Assembly (NCBI GenBank): GCA_001949185.1
Contig: BDGG01000002.1
Location: forward strand, 6,724,772 to 6,788,771
Direction: 5' to 3'
DNA length: 64,000 nucleotides
Source of the DNA: Ramazzottius varieornatus
Lineage: Eukaryota; Tardigrada; Eutardigrada; Parachela; Ramazzottiidae
The notes below the pieces were generated by a model, which ran no database searches, had not been told where the DNA came from, and saw only the letters and a list, made by a program, of their open reading frames with translations. Numbering within the stretch: the first letter of the stretch is position 1; every line of letters begins with the position of its first letter. A program made the translations under genes and the position numbers. Positions 34,401 to 45,498 of this stretch are shown here, in pieces.

Positions 34401-37400
34401 ACTTTGCAGTACAGCTTGCACTTTTGGCGATTCGTCTCTACCATAACAAGCGGTAAATCTGGTGACGCAGTATCGACGATACCAGTAGTTTCATGTGAGC
34501 TTACGGCCGTAAAGCTTTGCCTTCCAAATGACGCTCGGTTCCACGCCCTTGTAGCCCATTGTCTTTCCATTGAAGGCCGCGCACTGCTGTTCCCGGAAGT
34601 CAATTTGTCCAGCTTCGCATTCCTTGATGTTGCACGACTTGTACCGTTTCCGTTCTCCGATGCAGTACTTGCCTCCGTTCTCCGGCCTGCAATTAATAGT
34701 TCTTGTACCAGCGGTAGACCCTTCTGTGATGCGGAATGCACAGTACTCACTTTGGCCTATTACATTCCCGCACTTGTTCCTTCACTCCTCCTCCGCACGT
34801 TCTCGAGCATTTCCCGGGTGAGCTCCAGTCATTCCAGCCGCCGTCAATGGGCTTCAGAGGTTCGCGAAGATCTTTCTTGACACATTCCCCTCGTCTACAC
34901 CACATGTTATTCGCACAGAATGTTCCATCCGCCCAAGGTAGGTGCTGTGTCCGGCAACCCGTTTGGTTCCCCAGGCTCGTGGTGCACCAAAGACGCTTAC
35001 AGACCGGCATGAAAGGACAGACGGTTGCGCCTTCGCCGAAAACTAGCTGGCACTGCTTGTCAACTTCGAACATTTCTCCGGGAAAGAGGAAAGAGTGTAT
35101 GGGCGACGACAGTCCGGAGTAGTCCTGACCGCCTTGAGTCAGGTAAGCTCGACCAGGAACCGTGGGGATGTTGTTGGAATTGGCGCCAGGTTCGTCGAGC
35201 AAGCAGCTTGCTTCTCCCGATTCCAAGAAGTCGGTCAATTTCTTGGCACTACAAGGACTCCAGCTCCACGGATTAGTGTTGTGATCCAAACGAGGTGCCA
35301 TAACGCTGAGGAGAAGATCAGTTGAATCAGTTCTAATTAGAATACAGTAGTGCGGTAAATCTGAAATGGGCCAAACGCGCTAAGTCGGCCACCCCGACTT
35401 CACCAAGCAACGGGGAGTCCGACTTAGCGTCCTTGCCTCAGGCAAACCAAGGCTTGATTGTACGTTTGTACTGTCGGTTTAAAAGAATTTTTTTCGGCCA
35501 CTACTTTACCTGGTGAAAGGGGAGAACGTGGTCGGTAAATGGTTCCTACATACTCGATCGTCATCGTGAGGAATGTTGAACAAGTGACCGAGTTCGTGAG
35601 CGATGGTGAAGGCCGAACTGAGTCCGCTGTCTTCGACGATCGCGCAGGATTTCTGAGAGTTGCACATTGTGCCGATTTCCGCAAGGCCAAGGGTATCGCA
35701 CTTGTTCTTGATGCGACACAGATCTTGTCGAGTAAGCAGCAGGGCGGCATCGTGATGATAAGGATGAGAATCTTCCCCAGTGTTGTACGTGGACTGCCAT
35801 TTGCAAAAGCTTTCTAAGGTGTCTTGTGCGCTCCAGCTGACGCGTGGTCCTTCGGATTCCGACTCCAGAACAACAAGCTTTGTAATGGAAATGGTGATGG
35901 AGTTCCCAATACTGCAAGCAAATCAGACAGCGGTTAATTTGTCCGGAAGATATAAGAGCTTTTCTACCTTACTACTTGTTAACCTTATCAGAAGAAAATT
36001 AGCGCCGACTTGACGACTTCCCTTTAAATTTTCTAGGGTACCCAGTTTCAGCAACACCCCAGGGCCCCAGGGAGCCGAAATTAAGCGCTTTGTGCTGTTT
36101 TTTTCGATTTTCAAAATTTTGTAGTCTTCGATTTTTCCCGGATTTTGTCCGGATTTGTCAGTGTTACTCTTGCTCTGCTGCATCTTCATCCCTTTGATGT
36201 AATCCTCGTCGGAAATGGCTCTACAGTCAAGTCCCACTCGCTGCGATCTTCTGTTCCAGGCTGACCGGGCAACCCGGTGGAATGGCTAGTGAGTACTTTA
36301 TTTACTGTAGGAGTACAGCACTAATTATCCTTCCTACTCACCACATCAAGGGTTTTTTCTTTCCACGGTACGTACCTAGCGTCGCGGTAAATCATGCTGA
36401 CGATCGACATCAGCGTCAAGATGTATTCATCCAGATCCCTCCCATGGAACTGCCGCATGGAAAAGTCGGCCACAATCAGGAGCTCCACATGGTAGTCGAA
36501 GGCATTGGAGGCAAACTCGCTCAGATCCAGCTCCCTCTTCCTCCGGCCGGAACGAGGTACGGTTTTGTACAGCAGTGGGCTTACGGAGGTATGGATGTGA
36601 TCGCTATTGGTGATCGGTCTGCTTTTGTAAATAATGTGAGGACTTGATCGTTTTCTGTTAGAGTCCGAATTTGAAGGCGTTAGGCCGCCAGCAGGTTGTA
36701 TGGTGTAGTGACCATTGGCCAGCTGGAATGCGCCCATCTACAACAGAAATCGCCTTCTGTTCAGTTGTAGAAGCAACTTTAGGGATTTTTAGTCTTTTCG
36801 TTGCTTTTGAGTGACTGTAGGGAGCGAGAAAGGCATTATATTCGCACCACCAAAGTCCAGGTTCGCTGGAACGGCTCTTCATCAGAAACAGGGCAAGGAG
36901 AGAGAATCGGTCCCCGTCGCATTTTGCATTGTGACGTCATCGTCATTGTGACGGTAAGGTGAAGGCAATGGGTGACCGATTTGTTCGATATGATCAGACA
37001 TGGCCCGGTCTTTGCCATGTATGATTCTGAGCTCAAAAACGGATCTATGTCTTGGCTTTTGACTCGAGCGAGGCTTCAGCTATTCGGGTAAAGATAGTCT
37101 TGATCGATTCCTGAAGCTAGTGACTGTAATTGAATCGGTAGAGATGTTCACGTCTTTGTTGACGAGATATGAGCAGGTAATTATTATCGCAGATCTATGT
37201 TCCCATTGTCCGTGAACTGCGCTGCATGTCGGCAGCTGAAATAATTTGTATGACAGCCACCTGTGCGCAGATTGTCGCCTGCAGTAATCAACCGTTTGAC
37301 ACAGATATCGTCGCATCAATGATTTCTGGCATATTGTTAGGGCTTTTCGAGTAGCGCCGCGAAGTACAGAAGAATCTTCAGCCTGCGAACTCGCACGACC

Positions 37401-39534
37401 GTCAACAACAGAGCTTACTAAGTGTTTCGAGATTAGATACATTTTGAGTTTTGTAAGATAACGAGCCAGAACACTCAGCAAAGTGTTAATTTATTCCGCG
37501 GCTAATATCAATGATGGAATATTCTAGTTGCAGGGGAACATCGCGGTCTCGAAAAGTTTGCTGAGGCAGCATTAGAGTTCGAGCGATATTGGGTTTTCAA
37601 TCTATCTCAATCAGTGACTTTTGCGACGCAGAATGCTGGGGTAATTGTTCTTTTAATAGGTCAAATTAATTTTTTGGTAAAATAGTTCACATCATTTTGC
37701 CAATTCGCGATCACTAAGACACGCGAAGACGTTAGGCGACCAGTGCCGACCACTAGCGCGACTGTCAAACTGCACACCCAGCTTGTCTTGTTTTGACATG
37801 GAATAAATCGTTGAAGCGTCCATCAGTGTCAACCGGTATATGGACGAATCTTTTTAATGGCTACTACTGCCCCAATGGTTTTATGCAATCCGATAAATGG
37901 ACATTACATGCCCAAGATCAATAAGAATGACCGGATTTACAACATGTCAATCTTTGAAGATACAGTTTAGCTCCCTGCGATGAAAATGGGTGATCTCCAT
38001 TTAAGCAGTAAGCCTTATGAGTTGATGTAAACACGTGTTCCCAAGAGCTCCAACGGTCTTCTGACCATTGACGATCCGAAGGCTGAACTTCGAAATTTCA
38101 CTTTGACTTCGACGGACAGTCCCTCTGTTTGTGAAGTTTTTAACTGCTGATGCGTTTTAAATCGAAATTTCTTTCGTTGGCCAGTTCAGTGATCAGATTC
38201 GATCATCACAAAGTCGTTATAATGTTTTGGTGGCAATTATGCATGGACGAGAGGGGGCTTTCGCTAAGCTGCTGTCAGGTTCAAAAAACACGGACAATAA
38301 AAAGTGATGCGCTTAACAGATGAGTTGCGGTTCGTGATGCGTCGAAGGTGGCGATCGCACGTGTGAGGGCGGTGTGGTCCTCGAACTTCCCACACGACGA
38401 ACGTAACTGTCGACTTTAATACAAACAATCACGTAATAATGGGCCTCTTAGAAAAGTCGCTACAACGAAGTGCCAAGCGCTAGCGCCTCTTTGTCTAAGC
38501 TCTTGAGCTCTTGGTGGTTACCGCGGTTTGGCGTCACGTTGCATTAGCTTTATGGTAAGCGCATCCGGAAGAAGCGAAATATTTTCCATGGTCGATTTTC
38601 TTGCAGCGCTGGGTTCTCTGCGAAGAGCCCACAGAAACAAACGAACAAGTGCCACATTTTTTCAGAAATGATTTTGGTCCCATATTTAGCTCAGGAGAAT
38701 AGCCCTAACCAACACGGTTCGACCGTACGTCAAGGAAAACACCCGCGGAAAAAATACGAGTGTGGGTAACCACCATTTGTGCTTGTCATATTAGCCGGAT
38801 AGGTCGTAAAAAACCGGACAAAAAATTATTTATAATCCGTAAATTGATGGTTAACATGCTTTTAACTGCGGGCGCAGGGCTGTTCCGACAGCTGGGCTCT
38901 GCATCTATTGACCTCTTCCGATTTGTCTTCTGGTACACAAAAAACATTTCCGAGTTGATAATCGGATCATTGCGATGTGATTAACAGGCTTCAATAGGTA
39001 TACTAACTTTCATACGTCCTGAAAATTGCTCACTGACCAGTGACCGAAAAATTGACTGTCTGTATCATCAAACGAGTTTTTGCTCACCAGTCCGTAGCGA
39101 TGAGAACCTGGTACAGCATTCGGGTTCTTCGATGGCCTCTTCAAGTTATGCATCGTATTCCAACATAGATCCATAACGGCTTTCGATTTAGAGTTGCCAT
39201 TGACACTGCCGGTACGAAGACACCGCTGCAGCCAGTCTCCATCTTCGATGGACTGAGCCTCATCGAGCCAAGTGGTTGATTGGTTCACACGCTGGACGAC
39301 GAAGTGGGGTGCGAGTATTCCAGAGAAAGGAGTTGAGGAAGTGGGTTCTTCGTTCCATTGAAAATTGAAACTCTTCCCGAAGGCTTGGATTATGTAGTTT
39401 GTCTCGCTCGTTGAGTTCGTTAAGCTGCGACGAAAACGAGATGTTTTGCTTTCGAATTCCTCGGCATTTGGTATCATTGGGTACACCAGCTCGTACTCGT
39501 GAAGATCCAAACTGAGTCCTTCTAAAACAGTCAA
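28490..39534 (-). CDS. ADAMTS9/20 (GON-1)-type secreted metalloprotease without GON domain
   Basis: These zinc proteases cleave extracellular-matrix proteoglycans. The first exon seen (39520-39010) is prodomain ([14 protein letters not shown]); it follows an acceptor, so the signal peptide exon lies further upstream. A furin site RSGRRKR precedes the catalytic domain ([18 protein letters not shown]). The zinc site [12 protein letters not shown], encoded near 35565-35610, keeps all three His and the Glu. Then come the disintegrin-like domain, TSP1-1 ([14 protein letters not shown]), the Cys-rich domain and the spacer ([11 protein letters not shown]). About 13 more TSP1 repeats run to 28490, interrupted by a Pro-rich linker ([15 protein letters not shown]). 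The last repeat ([20 protein letters not shown]) ends GRERCVT and stop. Order and sequence match vertebrate ADAMTS9 closely ([17 protein letters not shown]), but the GON domain is absent. The join between the 39.0-kb prodomain exon and the exon starting at 36737 is not resolved. Confidence 0.9.
28700..28750. repeat. Foldback repeat, half copy
   Basis: Only the right half remains: CGCCACTTTGGAAAACGATC. It is in the intron before the last ADAMTS exon. Confidence 0.55.
30175..30205. repeat. Perfect 11-bp hairpin in ADAMTS intron
   Basis: TGGGAGCATCG (30175-30185) pairs with CGATGCTCCCA (30195-30205) over a 9-nt loop. It lies between two thrombospondin-repeat exons. Confidence 0.75.
30913..31030. 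repeat. Foldback repeat, copy 6
   Basis: The long form: GACAAGATTGTTTTGCC, the eroded left arm AAATGGTGTACG, loop, right arm GTGCGCCACTTGG, then AACGATCTGGTCAAGTTTAT. It is in an ADAMTS intron. Confidence 0.8.
32405..32520. repeat. Foldback repeat, copy 7
   Basis: The long form: CGACAAGATTGTTCTCCC, left arm AACTGGCGCACG, loop, right arm ACGTGCGCCACTCAGG, then AAACGATTCGGTCGAGTTGG. It is in an ADAMTS intron. Confidence 0.85.
35378..35429. repeat. Two-tier hairpin in ADAMTS intron
   Basis: CGCTAAGTCGG (35378-35388) pairs perfectly with CCGACTTAGCG (35419-35429). Inside it CCCCG (35392-35396) pairs with CGGGG (35411-35415), with a 3-by-3 internal loop and a 14-nt terminal loop. Confidence 0.75.
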
Positions 39535-40737
39535 AGCGAATTAGATATTATGTCAGTTCCAGGCACTAAAATTCTGTCTATTTTGGCAAGGGCTTTGAAT
39601 TCAGTAGATTGAATGGATCATTTAATCAAGAAATATCTAATGTCCATAATTACCTTACACGAACCCTGGAGCGACAGTTCTCGTAACGATGCATGGGTGA
39701 GATTAAGTACCCGACATTTTTGAAAGCAAACGGCTAAAGTTTGCTCACGACCCAAAATAAATTCTTTTGTCGAACGAATTAGTCATAAGGACATTTCCTG
39801 CTGGTTAAATTGATATGTATGAGCGACTGCTCAGTTGACCAATTTGTGAGTGTCTCCAATTGGTTCGTGCTGGGAATGTCCGTTGAAGGTTTTGAAAATT
39901 TGAGAGGAGCGTGTCTGACACTACGTTAACACCTTGTCAACATTTCAAGAGCTTCCAAAATTGAAACCATTTTTTAGATTATCACCCTAGCTCTTCTTCT
40001 AGGGAAGGTTCGTTAAACGTCGTGGGTTGCCCTGAAGACTACGCGACGAACATCAGACACAAACTTGTGAGGCTGGTATTCTCGAAAGGTGCGGTATCTG
40101 AATAATAAGAAGGAACTTGATCGTTTCATTGACTTTTTGACTCGTCTATAATTTTTTATCAGTTTTAGATGGACTAAAGATTCATGGCTTGCAACTCTGT
40201 ATAGCGTGGTTACCTTGCGCTAGGAAGTAGACATGATGAATGTCATTGGCAATATTTGTAGTGTTGACATTTTTGATTGTTCTTTGAAAATATGACTGAG
40301 GATGACAATCAACAATGCGGGAGGGCTTCGCTGTAGTGCCTAATCTGATTTCCCAAGGTTGACAACGCGGCAGCTGTTGGTGGAGAATGAATTTGCAATG
40401 AGAATGGGCCAGTGCAGTCTGCTGTCGAGACGATGACGTCCATCCTGTCCCAGTGGAAAGAGTCTGCCGGCTACCATGAAGGAACTCATGTTGATCGGGA
40501 AGATTACACGCCCATCCAAATCCATTTTGGGCGGCTTCGTTATGCACTGTATGTTTATCGTCCTGTGATGAATTTCTTTGGTCATTTTGTGGGGACAAAT
40601 TTATTAGTTTAATTTGCCGGTTCGGTCTGTCATCCCTGCAGCGATTCGCATCCCATCCGCACAAACAATCTGACACAGTAATATTACTATCCCTTTGGTC
40701 GAAAGACTGACGCGGTCTTCTCGTAGGTTGGTGCCAG

Positions 40738-41034
40738 TTACGAGGCGATACGCTCCCGTACCCGCCAGAGCAGGTGTTTCGTCTCTCTGGCAAAATAAAC
40801 AAGGAAGTCCGGCGTTCGGCTGGCGCAAACAGGTCGCAGCAACATGCTGAGCATGGAAGGCCTGGATGACAGGACAGAAGAAATGCTGCCAGAAGGATGC
40901 ACAAGCATCTGAGATCCACGGGTAATGTGGTAAGAGCGAGAGCCATCAGATCTGAGGCGCAATTGCCAGCAGCAGCTAAGCAGCAATTTTGCAAGCGAAA
41001 TAAGCAGCAAAAGATCGAAAGCTGAGGACTTCAT
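40738..41034 (-). other. Candidate signal-peptide exon (possibly ADAMTS exon 1)
   Basis: MKSSAFDLLLLISLAKLLLS is followed by CCWQ and a Ser/Arg-rich stretch. It has a basic-then-hydrophobic layout with small residues at a plausible cleavage point. It lies 1.5 kb upstream of the ADAMTS prodomain exon on the same strand. No donor in the needed phase was found, so the assignment is weak, and a random hydrophobic ORF is possible. Confidence 0.2.
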
Positions 41035-43997
41035 GAACGAAGTAGGTAATCCGATCTTAGTTCCAAGGGTCGCAACAATATCGAAAAGAAGAAAATCACA
41101 GGGATAGTTTTTCGCGATGTTTCCGCCAGAGAGCCATTGTGAGACATCGAGGGAAGCAAAAGCCGGAAAGCTCGATTGTCCGGATGTAACTGGGATGTTC
41201 ATGACCATTCCAAATAGCCACCGACATTCGAGCCGGCAAGAAAGAGACAATCAGGCATTATCATGGGAGAATATGCAGAAAAACCACGGAGAACTCTGGC
41301 TGTCTTTGGCCGTCTTTGGCCGGGTCCACGATTCGCACAATATGATATTCAAAATATTTGACACAGAGAATTCCAGCACCGGGTGGTTTTCTTGGCCGCA
41401 GAGTAAAAATAGAAGAGATAAAGATTATTGGCAACAGAACCAGGTTAACTTACAAGACGTTGCTGTGCTGCTGCTGGATGGACAGATAGAAGAAAATGTA
41501 TTGTGGGGTACTACACTCCATGTGTCAAATGAGGATCGCCACGTCTGGTTAAAATGCACGCAGTTGGCCCATTAAAGACATGTTTGATATAATACTAAAA
41601 ACAGAGCATTCCTCGCCCGCAGCCATCGCCTTCCTTTTGTGAAAAGAATCACCGCGCGGAGCGGTATTGATAGTTGATGGCGTTGAAATCCAGGTACGAA
41701 TAGTCTTCCGGACAATGAAGCGGTGAAATGTGTCAGATTATATCAACTGTGCAGTGTAGCGTCAAAGACATGCATACAATGAGTTTCTTCCAGGACAATC
41801 AAGAAGTATGTCCGTAAAACGTGTCGGAAGACCGGTCAAGTTAAACGTTGGAAGGAATTCCGTATCGGACGCTGACAGATGGTTCCCACGCAAAGCATCC
41901 TCTACCGGCCAAAGATGTCCGTCGTACCACCACCAAGAACCTTAGCTTCGGCGACCGATGGCTGCGCTAGCACATCCGACTACTTGCTAGACATAATGAT
42001 GATACATGTTCGTTCGAACACAGCTGTGGTGTATAGGAAAAAAGTCAGCCGCAAACACGAGTCAAATGGAACGGTACAGATGACGCCAATACGGGTCTAG
42101 GGCAACCAATAGCAAATTGTGGTGGCGCTTTTATTTACTTGCGTGGAATGCTCCAAGGCACTATGCCTCAATTGTCGATAGATTGACAGTCTGTTAGTAG
42201 GTATACATAGTAGCGGCGTCGTTATAAGGCATAACTCACTCTTTTACTCGAGGTTCTTCGCTGATCTGGAGTACTATAATACAAAATGTCTTCGTTCCGA
42301 ACGTTCTGCAGGGTATAATAGGCGGGCAGACGCGCGTGGAATGGATGGAAGATGAACCGTGGTACGGCGAAAATTTTGGCAAATGTGACTGAATATGTAC
42401 GACCTAAGTACGTCTTATTTTCCAGCGCGTTCAGAAGTGCTCTTTACACATAGGCAACCATCCGTAGGAAAGCTGCGGAGCAAGACCATATAATGCTGTA
42501 GATAACTATGTATATTATGTCTATCTTGTTGTGATCCATCCTACGTGGCGCTGCCCGTATCAGCGGTGTATATTATAGTGTCGGTAAAAGTTATAAAAAA
42601 GCAAAATGTCGGCTGTTTTCAAGAGGCTGTTATTCAGAACTAAAGTTAAGAACAGTCTTTCCACTAGAATTAGAAGTAGCCGGCTTATGGCTCCTTGAAG
42701 AAATCGAAGAATCTTATCCGGTTCTCAGAGGTGCGATTTGCAAGGTTCTCACACCAGCCCACACCTTCTTTAGGTTTTTCCTTCAGCCAAACTTCAAATT
42801 TTTCAAATTTGGCGTAAACGTGATGGGTTATGACGTTACTTGCCTCGACGGACCTGTAATGCGATCTGCGACTGAGTTATGTAATGGCCCCATGCGAGCT
42901 CGTGCCGTGCATTTTTCGATATGCCGATGTTTTTTCCTACTGTGACGAGCCACTTGCTTCGTTTGGTAATGTGTCACTGGGAGTAAGAACTAGAATGTCT
43001 GATTTTTGACAGCAGAAACGCCCTTTTTGCGCAGTTTCGACACGTTCTTGACTGTCTGCAGACCAGTTTCCGTTGAACGTTCTGACATCTTGTCAGATAC
43101 AGGCAATATTCAGTTATTCATTCACTGGATATATACTTCCTCTTTCAATAAAAGACAGGCTTCTTCTTTGTCTGTCACCAGATAGAGCTTGAGGGGCCTG
43201 CTGATAAATACCTTCTGTAAAACCGTGTTTGCTGTGATCAACAGGAACAGTACACGGGTACGATGTTACTGGGCTCCGCATTGGCTGCGCAGACATTAAT
43301 GAAATATTTAACATTATCCCTGCTGACTTCGACGATGGACAAAGTCGATCCGGTTGCAACGAAAAGAAGGCGCATAGCTAGAGGTTGAATATTTGCCTAT
43401 GAGGTCCACCTAGCGACCCATGCCGCGTTTATTTGGGGCATCATTTCTCTGTATTGTCTCGCAAATTGTTCAAATAGCGCGAAACCTACATTTTATGCTG
43501 AATATGAATGGCCACTATTCTAACGTTAGCTGTGACATTGTGTAATGTGGACAAGCAAAAGCCATATTTCGGCGGCGAGAGGACAATAGATATTTCAACA
43601 GACAAGTAGAGGCGTGTTTGCTACTCGCCTGATTTCCACTTGTTACACCATGTCAATCGTCGCTCGATCGCCAGCCGTCAAAAATGACCATGGCCGGCTA
43701 GTTATCTCGCGTGACTTTTCCTGCATGCACGCTTGACTGCTGTTCTACCACTCTGGTTCTACCCACCGCACTGGCAAATCATGTTTTCCTTTCATGGAAT
43801 AGATTTTTAATTGACCGATGTGTCGAAAAGTCTACGGTACATGCCGTCAAAATTATGTCGGACACAGAATATTCGTCCATGGAAAACTTCAAGTCTTTCA
43901 GCTCATATGTCAACATCAATTAGGGGGCTGTTTTTTTCTCACTGGACGTCGTGGACGATCTCAGACTGATACGGGACGTGGGTAAATGATTTGAGCC

Positions 43998-44090
43998 AGA
44001 CCGCTCTCCCGAGTGGCGCACACTTCTATCTAAGAACAATGCGAACATGCGCCACTTGAGGTAATGATCTGACTCAGCTCATTCTGGCCA
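43998..44090. repeat. Foldback repeat, copy 8
   Basis: Left arm GAGTGGCGCACAC, loop TTCTATCTAAGAACAATGCG, right arm CATGCGCCACTTGAGG, then TGATCTGACTCAGCTCA. It is intergenic. Confidence 0.8.
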
Positions 44091-45498
44091 CGGTTTACAG
44101 TATACTGTTTTACCACTATTAAGCATGTATGGTCCGAAGAAAAACTCAGACGGGGCTCTGCAGTTGGAATGCAAGATCGTAAACGCGTATAATATTATTG
44201 CTTTCTCATCAGATCGAGCGAACTTGAACTGCAGTCTGTATTAGGGAAAGTCGTTGGAGTACCACCCGGTACGTTCTGCTCTGTGTGACATCCTTCCGGG
44301 ATCTAATTAAAGACGGAGCACCGCAGGCAGACATAAAGATAATAAATCCACGTTCGATCGCTGTGAAATATGGTAATGCCTTTGATCGTTTGGCAGCCAC
44401 CACGAAGGAAGTGAGATATCTGGGTATCTCGAACGAAATAGTTCAGCCAGATGTCTTATGTTAGGGTGAGGAGGGTCAAACCATAGCTCGGTCTTTGGGC
44501 CTCGATGAAGTTTGGAGTCTCCTCATTTTCGGATGTCGAGGACCTGCTCACACTATTCTCGGCGGCCATCTGGCACCTCGTAATCCATTTCTCATTCCAC
44601 GGTCTCCGACCGTCGAGCTCTATGAGTCGGTATTCTTCGAAAGAAAAAACCGCTCTTTCATTCACGTAATGCTCTTACTCCGAGAAACGGCTAGTGCCGA
44701 CCGGATCACTTCTACTTCTGAAGAGGATGCGTTTTTCGTTAACTTTGTTGCAAGCATGACAAAATGAAGTTTCTGACACACGCGCAGCGCCACCTATTTT
44801 CCAGTGGAAAAGTATACTGGAACTTCGCTGAATTTCGCTCAGCTTTTAAAAGAACTTTCCAAAGCTTCCAGCGCGTGGGTAGGTCGTTAGAAAAACTGAT
44901 ATCATAATGCTTCTTTTTCTAGGTCAATGAGGAAACGATAAGCGCGCGCAACCGCGAGTACGTCACGCTTCACGATCCCGGAATGCATAAGTATTGCTAC
45001 TGTTGAGATCACCGTCTGTCTTCTTTACATGGGATTATTAATATAATTATTGGAGAAGCGTAACAAGGCGCCTAAACACGCAATGCCCGCAGTCTAGGTC
45101 AGGACTTGCCAGTCCAAAATAAACTTACTAATAAAGTTAGGCTATAGGGGCTACGGTAAAAAAAGAACAAGGTTTGAAACAGAAAGTATAAAGTGTATAC
45201 AGACATGACTACAAACCCCATCAAGCAAACGAGATGTAGTGAGTGTGTAACCAGCGTCTGTAACGAACGAAAACATTCAAGCAGGAAAAAGAGCGCCACT
45301 TCCAAGATGCCACATGAGTAGTCAAACATAATACGAGACATGATTCGACGAAAGAATATTTCTTGCAGGTATATTCAATAAAAGAGGAAAGCCGCATTGA
45401 GCTTTCACAAGAAAAGCCTCTTTGCTCGCTATGCTCCACCAACTTCTCTCAAACGACAACCACCTCAATTTACCTCAACTTGGCCAATTTCGTTCTTT

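Larger units (their letters stand above)
39535..45498. other. Six-kilobase stretch without a supported gene
   Basis: It should include the signal peptide exon and promoter of the ADAMTS gene and the 3' flank of the RBM15-like gene. One minus-strand ORF segment, from ATG at 41034 to the stop at 40738, begins MKSSAFDLLLLISLAKLLLS, which resembles a signal peptide. I could not join it in phase to the prodomain exon. Other ORFs look random. A foldback copy lies near 44.0 kb, and a short duplication (GTCTTTGGCC twice) lies near 41305. Confidence 0.4.

Noticed and set aside
40182-40994. 270-codon minus-strand ORF, the longest in the window
   Set aside because: Its composition looks random (scattered Cys, Trp and His), it matches no family and overlaps another open frame. 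Length alone is weak evidence.
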